A stretch of 7,504 nt of DNA from NCBI GenBank assembly GCA_003485905.1, contig DNHK01000177.1, forward strand, positions 1 through 7,504, given 5' to 3'. Position 1 is the stretch's first letter, and each line of letters starts with the position of its first letter. The DNA is from Gammaproteobacteria bacterium. Its GTDB lineage: Bacteria; Pseudomonadota; Gammaproteobacteria; Arenicellales; Arenicellaceae. The notes under the pieces are model-generated. The model worked only from the letters and a program-made list of their open reading frames with translations, was not told the DNA's origin and ran no database searches. Made by a program: the position numbers and the translations under genes. This document shows positions 6,499 through 7,504 of this stretch, piece after piece.

Positions 6499-7272
6499 AT
6501 GCAAGAAAAGTATATGTTCAATATTGCAATCCGTAAATGGAAGCAATTAGAGCAATCTTTTAAGGGAAACGACAATGCCTTATATCAGGAGGCAATTCAG
6601 TTATTACGCACACGCTACGTAAACCCTAAATTCGTCCCGCCAAAGGGTGCGACTAAAGAATACCGCGCCGCTCGCCTTGTAGAGACATTAGAACTCATTG
6701 AAACGATCTCCACCAATGCTAAAAACATATCGGCAATGCGGAATGCGATCGCAGATGAAGTAATTGCATTAGCCCGGGTATTGGTACTCGAGATACCAGC
6801 ATCACCGGAGTCAGATAGCACTGGTCTCCGAGGGCGTGCGGGCATTACCGGGGAGCTGAATGTTCGCACAGAAGAGTTATTCGGCATCGACCTAAAATTA
6901 ATGTCTCTAAAACGTAAGCCTCATTATCAAAATCTTTCTGAACACGAAATCTGTACGTTAATAAGTTGGTCAAGCAGACAACGTCTGCAGCTACTAGAAG
7001 CGTTACGCCATCTAATCTATTCATCACCCCAAGGTAAGGATCCGGAGTCAGTCTCCGCTCCTCGCGATTGGTTGCAAACGTTTATCCATGCAGCATGTGC
7101 AACACAAGAAGAAAGTTACCGTCGCATGCTTGGATTACCAGATGCGTTTGGCGATTCGCTTATAAGAGGCATGGAATATTCAACCTTTGAAATTCTGGTG
7201 CGATCCTGCACGTTGGATCCGATATCCGAGTTTGAAGCGGCTTTTAGTCGCAAAAATAGTAGCAAAAATTAG
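6499..7272 (+). CDS. Hypothetical protein, family not recognised
   Basis: The product has 257 residues that I do not recognise. It appears soluble and mostly alpha-helical, with no signal peptide or membrane segment. Helical stretches are likely at about 8-40 (ending LLRTRYVNPKF), 52-98 (ATKEYRAARLVETLELIETI and the segment to LARVLVLEI), 148-176 and 189-210. A Gly/Arg-rich linker, STGLRGRAGITGEL (107-120), splits it into two halves. There are many charged residues and no obvious catalytic motif, zinc site, Walker motif or helix-turn-helix. The frame is open from a TTG at 6481; I chose the ATG at 6499 (GGAA about ten bases upstream). The ATG at 6514, preceded by AAGAAAAG, is an alternative. 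It ends in tandem stops TAG TAG. It is divergent from the AmgK-like gene and convergent with the HIT gene, so it is probably transcribed alone. Its length and freedom from stops, with coding-like composition, support a real gene. Confidence 0.75.
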   Translation: MQEKYMFNIAIRKWKQLEQSFKGNDNALYQEAIQLLRTRYVNPKFVPPKGATKEYRAARLVETLELIETISTNAKNISAMRNAIADEVIALARVLVLEIPASPESDSTGLRGRAGITGELNVRTEELFGIDLKLMSLKRKPHYQNLSEHEICTLISWSSRQRLQLLEALRHLIYSSPQGKDPESVSAPRDWLQTFIHAACATQEESYRRMLGLPDAFGDSLIRGMEYSTFEILVRSCTLDPISEFEAAFSRKNSSKN

Positions 7273-7274
7273 TA
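7250..7274 (+). repeat. Short tandem repeat at the 3' end of the hypothetical gene
   Basis: GCAAAAATAGTA (7250-7261) is followed directly by GCAAAAATTAGTA (7262-7274). The second copy carries one extra T, which brings TAG into frame and ends the protein. It encodes the KNSSKN tail. It probably arose by local duplication or slippage. Confidence 0.5.
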
Positions 7275-7287
7275 GCCTTAAATCAAT

Positions 7288-7325
7288 TTACCCGGTTATT
7301 TATTTTCAAACCACACACTGGGTAA
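7288..7325. terminator. Weak hairpin between convergent genes
   Basis: TTACCC (7288-7293) pairs with GGGTAA (7320-7325), and inside it GGTT (7294-7297) can pair with AACC (7309-7312), leaving a seven-base bulge. On the plus strand TTTT follows (7326-7329). It lies just past the stop of the hypothetical gene and overlaps the last codons of the convergent HIT gene. It could end transcription of the plus-strand gene, but the stem is interrupted and the T-run short. Confidence 0.25.
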
Positions 7326-7504
7326 TTTTGCTTGCTAATAGTGCCAAATCCCCGGTTTGATTTTCTGCTGCAGCGTGGCTACCCAAATCATGCACAGAGC
7401 CAGGAATGACGTGAAAGTGGACGTGATCCACGGTTTGCCCGGCCGCGACCCCGTTCAACTGCATAACTACTATCCCATCTGCTCCCATAGCTAACTTAAC
7501 TGCG
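7306..7504 (-). CDS. HIT-family (histidine triad) protein, C-terminal fragment (runs off right edge)
   Basis: The frame is open from the right edge of the window (codons for AVKLA precede MGADG), so the ATG at 7488 is internal and the real start lies outside. The 65 visible residues contain GADGIVVMQLNGVAAGQTVDHVHFHVIP. The histidine triad H-V-H-F-H-V-I is at about 7411-7425, and the 'N G..AGQ.V.H.H.H.IP' context is diagnostic of HIT proteins. These are small cytoplasmic nucleotide hydrolases or transferases that cleave purine nucleoside phosphoramidates or dinucleoside polyphosphates; the middle histidine is the nucleophile. The family is usually about 110-140 residues, so roughly half is seen. 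The C-terminal tail (ENQTGDLALLASKITQCVV) looks normal. The gene converges on the unknown plus-strand gene with a gap of 33 bp. Confidence 0.88.
   Translation of the reverse strand, partial: AVKLAMGADGIVVMQLNGVAAGQTVDHVHFHVIPGSVHDLGSHAAAENQTGDLALLASKITQCVV

Noticed and set aside
6615..6887. Minus-strand open frame of 90 codons inside the hypothetical gene
   Set aside because: It overlaps the longer plus-strand frame entirely and shows no family motif. The plus-strand frame has better start context and length, although without homology the choice is not absolute.

Overview
The window looks like ordinary chromosomal DNA from a free-living proteobacterium. GC content appears moderate, in the mid-40s by eye. 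A marine or aquatic gammaproteobacterium is my best guess. It rests on the DUF6152-type secreted protein and the periplasmic PQQ-type sugar dehydrogenase; both are common in such genomes, but neither is decisive. The AmgK-like kinase would also fit an alphaproteobacterium. I see no mobile element, CRISPR array, rRNA or tRNA, and no phage genes.

Layout, left to right. Positions 1-130 (minus) hold the N-terminal part of an ElaA-type GNAT acetyltransferase that runs off the left edge. Positions 266-1336 (minus) encode an exported DUF6152-family protein. Positions 1523-2743 (minus) encode an exported PQQ-dependent aldose-type sugar dehydrogenase, followed by a strong Rho-independent terminator at 1426-1457. 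Positions 2935-3726 (minus) encode a 2-keto-4-pentenoate hydratase-family enzyme. Positions 3888-5084 (minus) encode a class I aspartate/aromatic aminotransferase. Positions 5233-6252 (minus) encode an AmgK-like sugar kinase of the aminoglycoside phosphotransferase fold. A 246-bp divergent spacer rich in small palindromes separates it from 6499-7272 (plus), an unrecognised 257-residue protein. Positions 7306-7504 (minus) hold the C-terminal part of a HIT-family protein that runs off the right edge and converges on the unknown gene.

The genes do not form an obvious pathway. The minus-strand genes are separated by about 135-190 bp, three of them have a plausible promoter directly upstream, and a terminator isolates one. 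This suggests single-gene units rather than an operon. Likely roles are periplasmic sugar oxidation (sugar dehydrogenase), amino-acid transamination, a hydration step on an unsaturated 2-keto acid, and amino-sugar (cell-wall) salvage by the kinase. No link between them is evident beyond neighbourhood.

I did not find a clearly new system. The items most worth a second look are the unrecognised plus-strand protein with its palindrome-rich divergent promoter region, the AmgK-like kinase lacking an adjacent MurU, its possible leaderless start, and an inverted repeat overlapping the predicted hydratase promoter.
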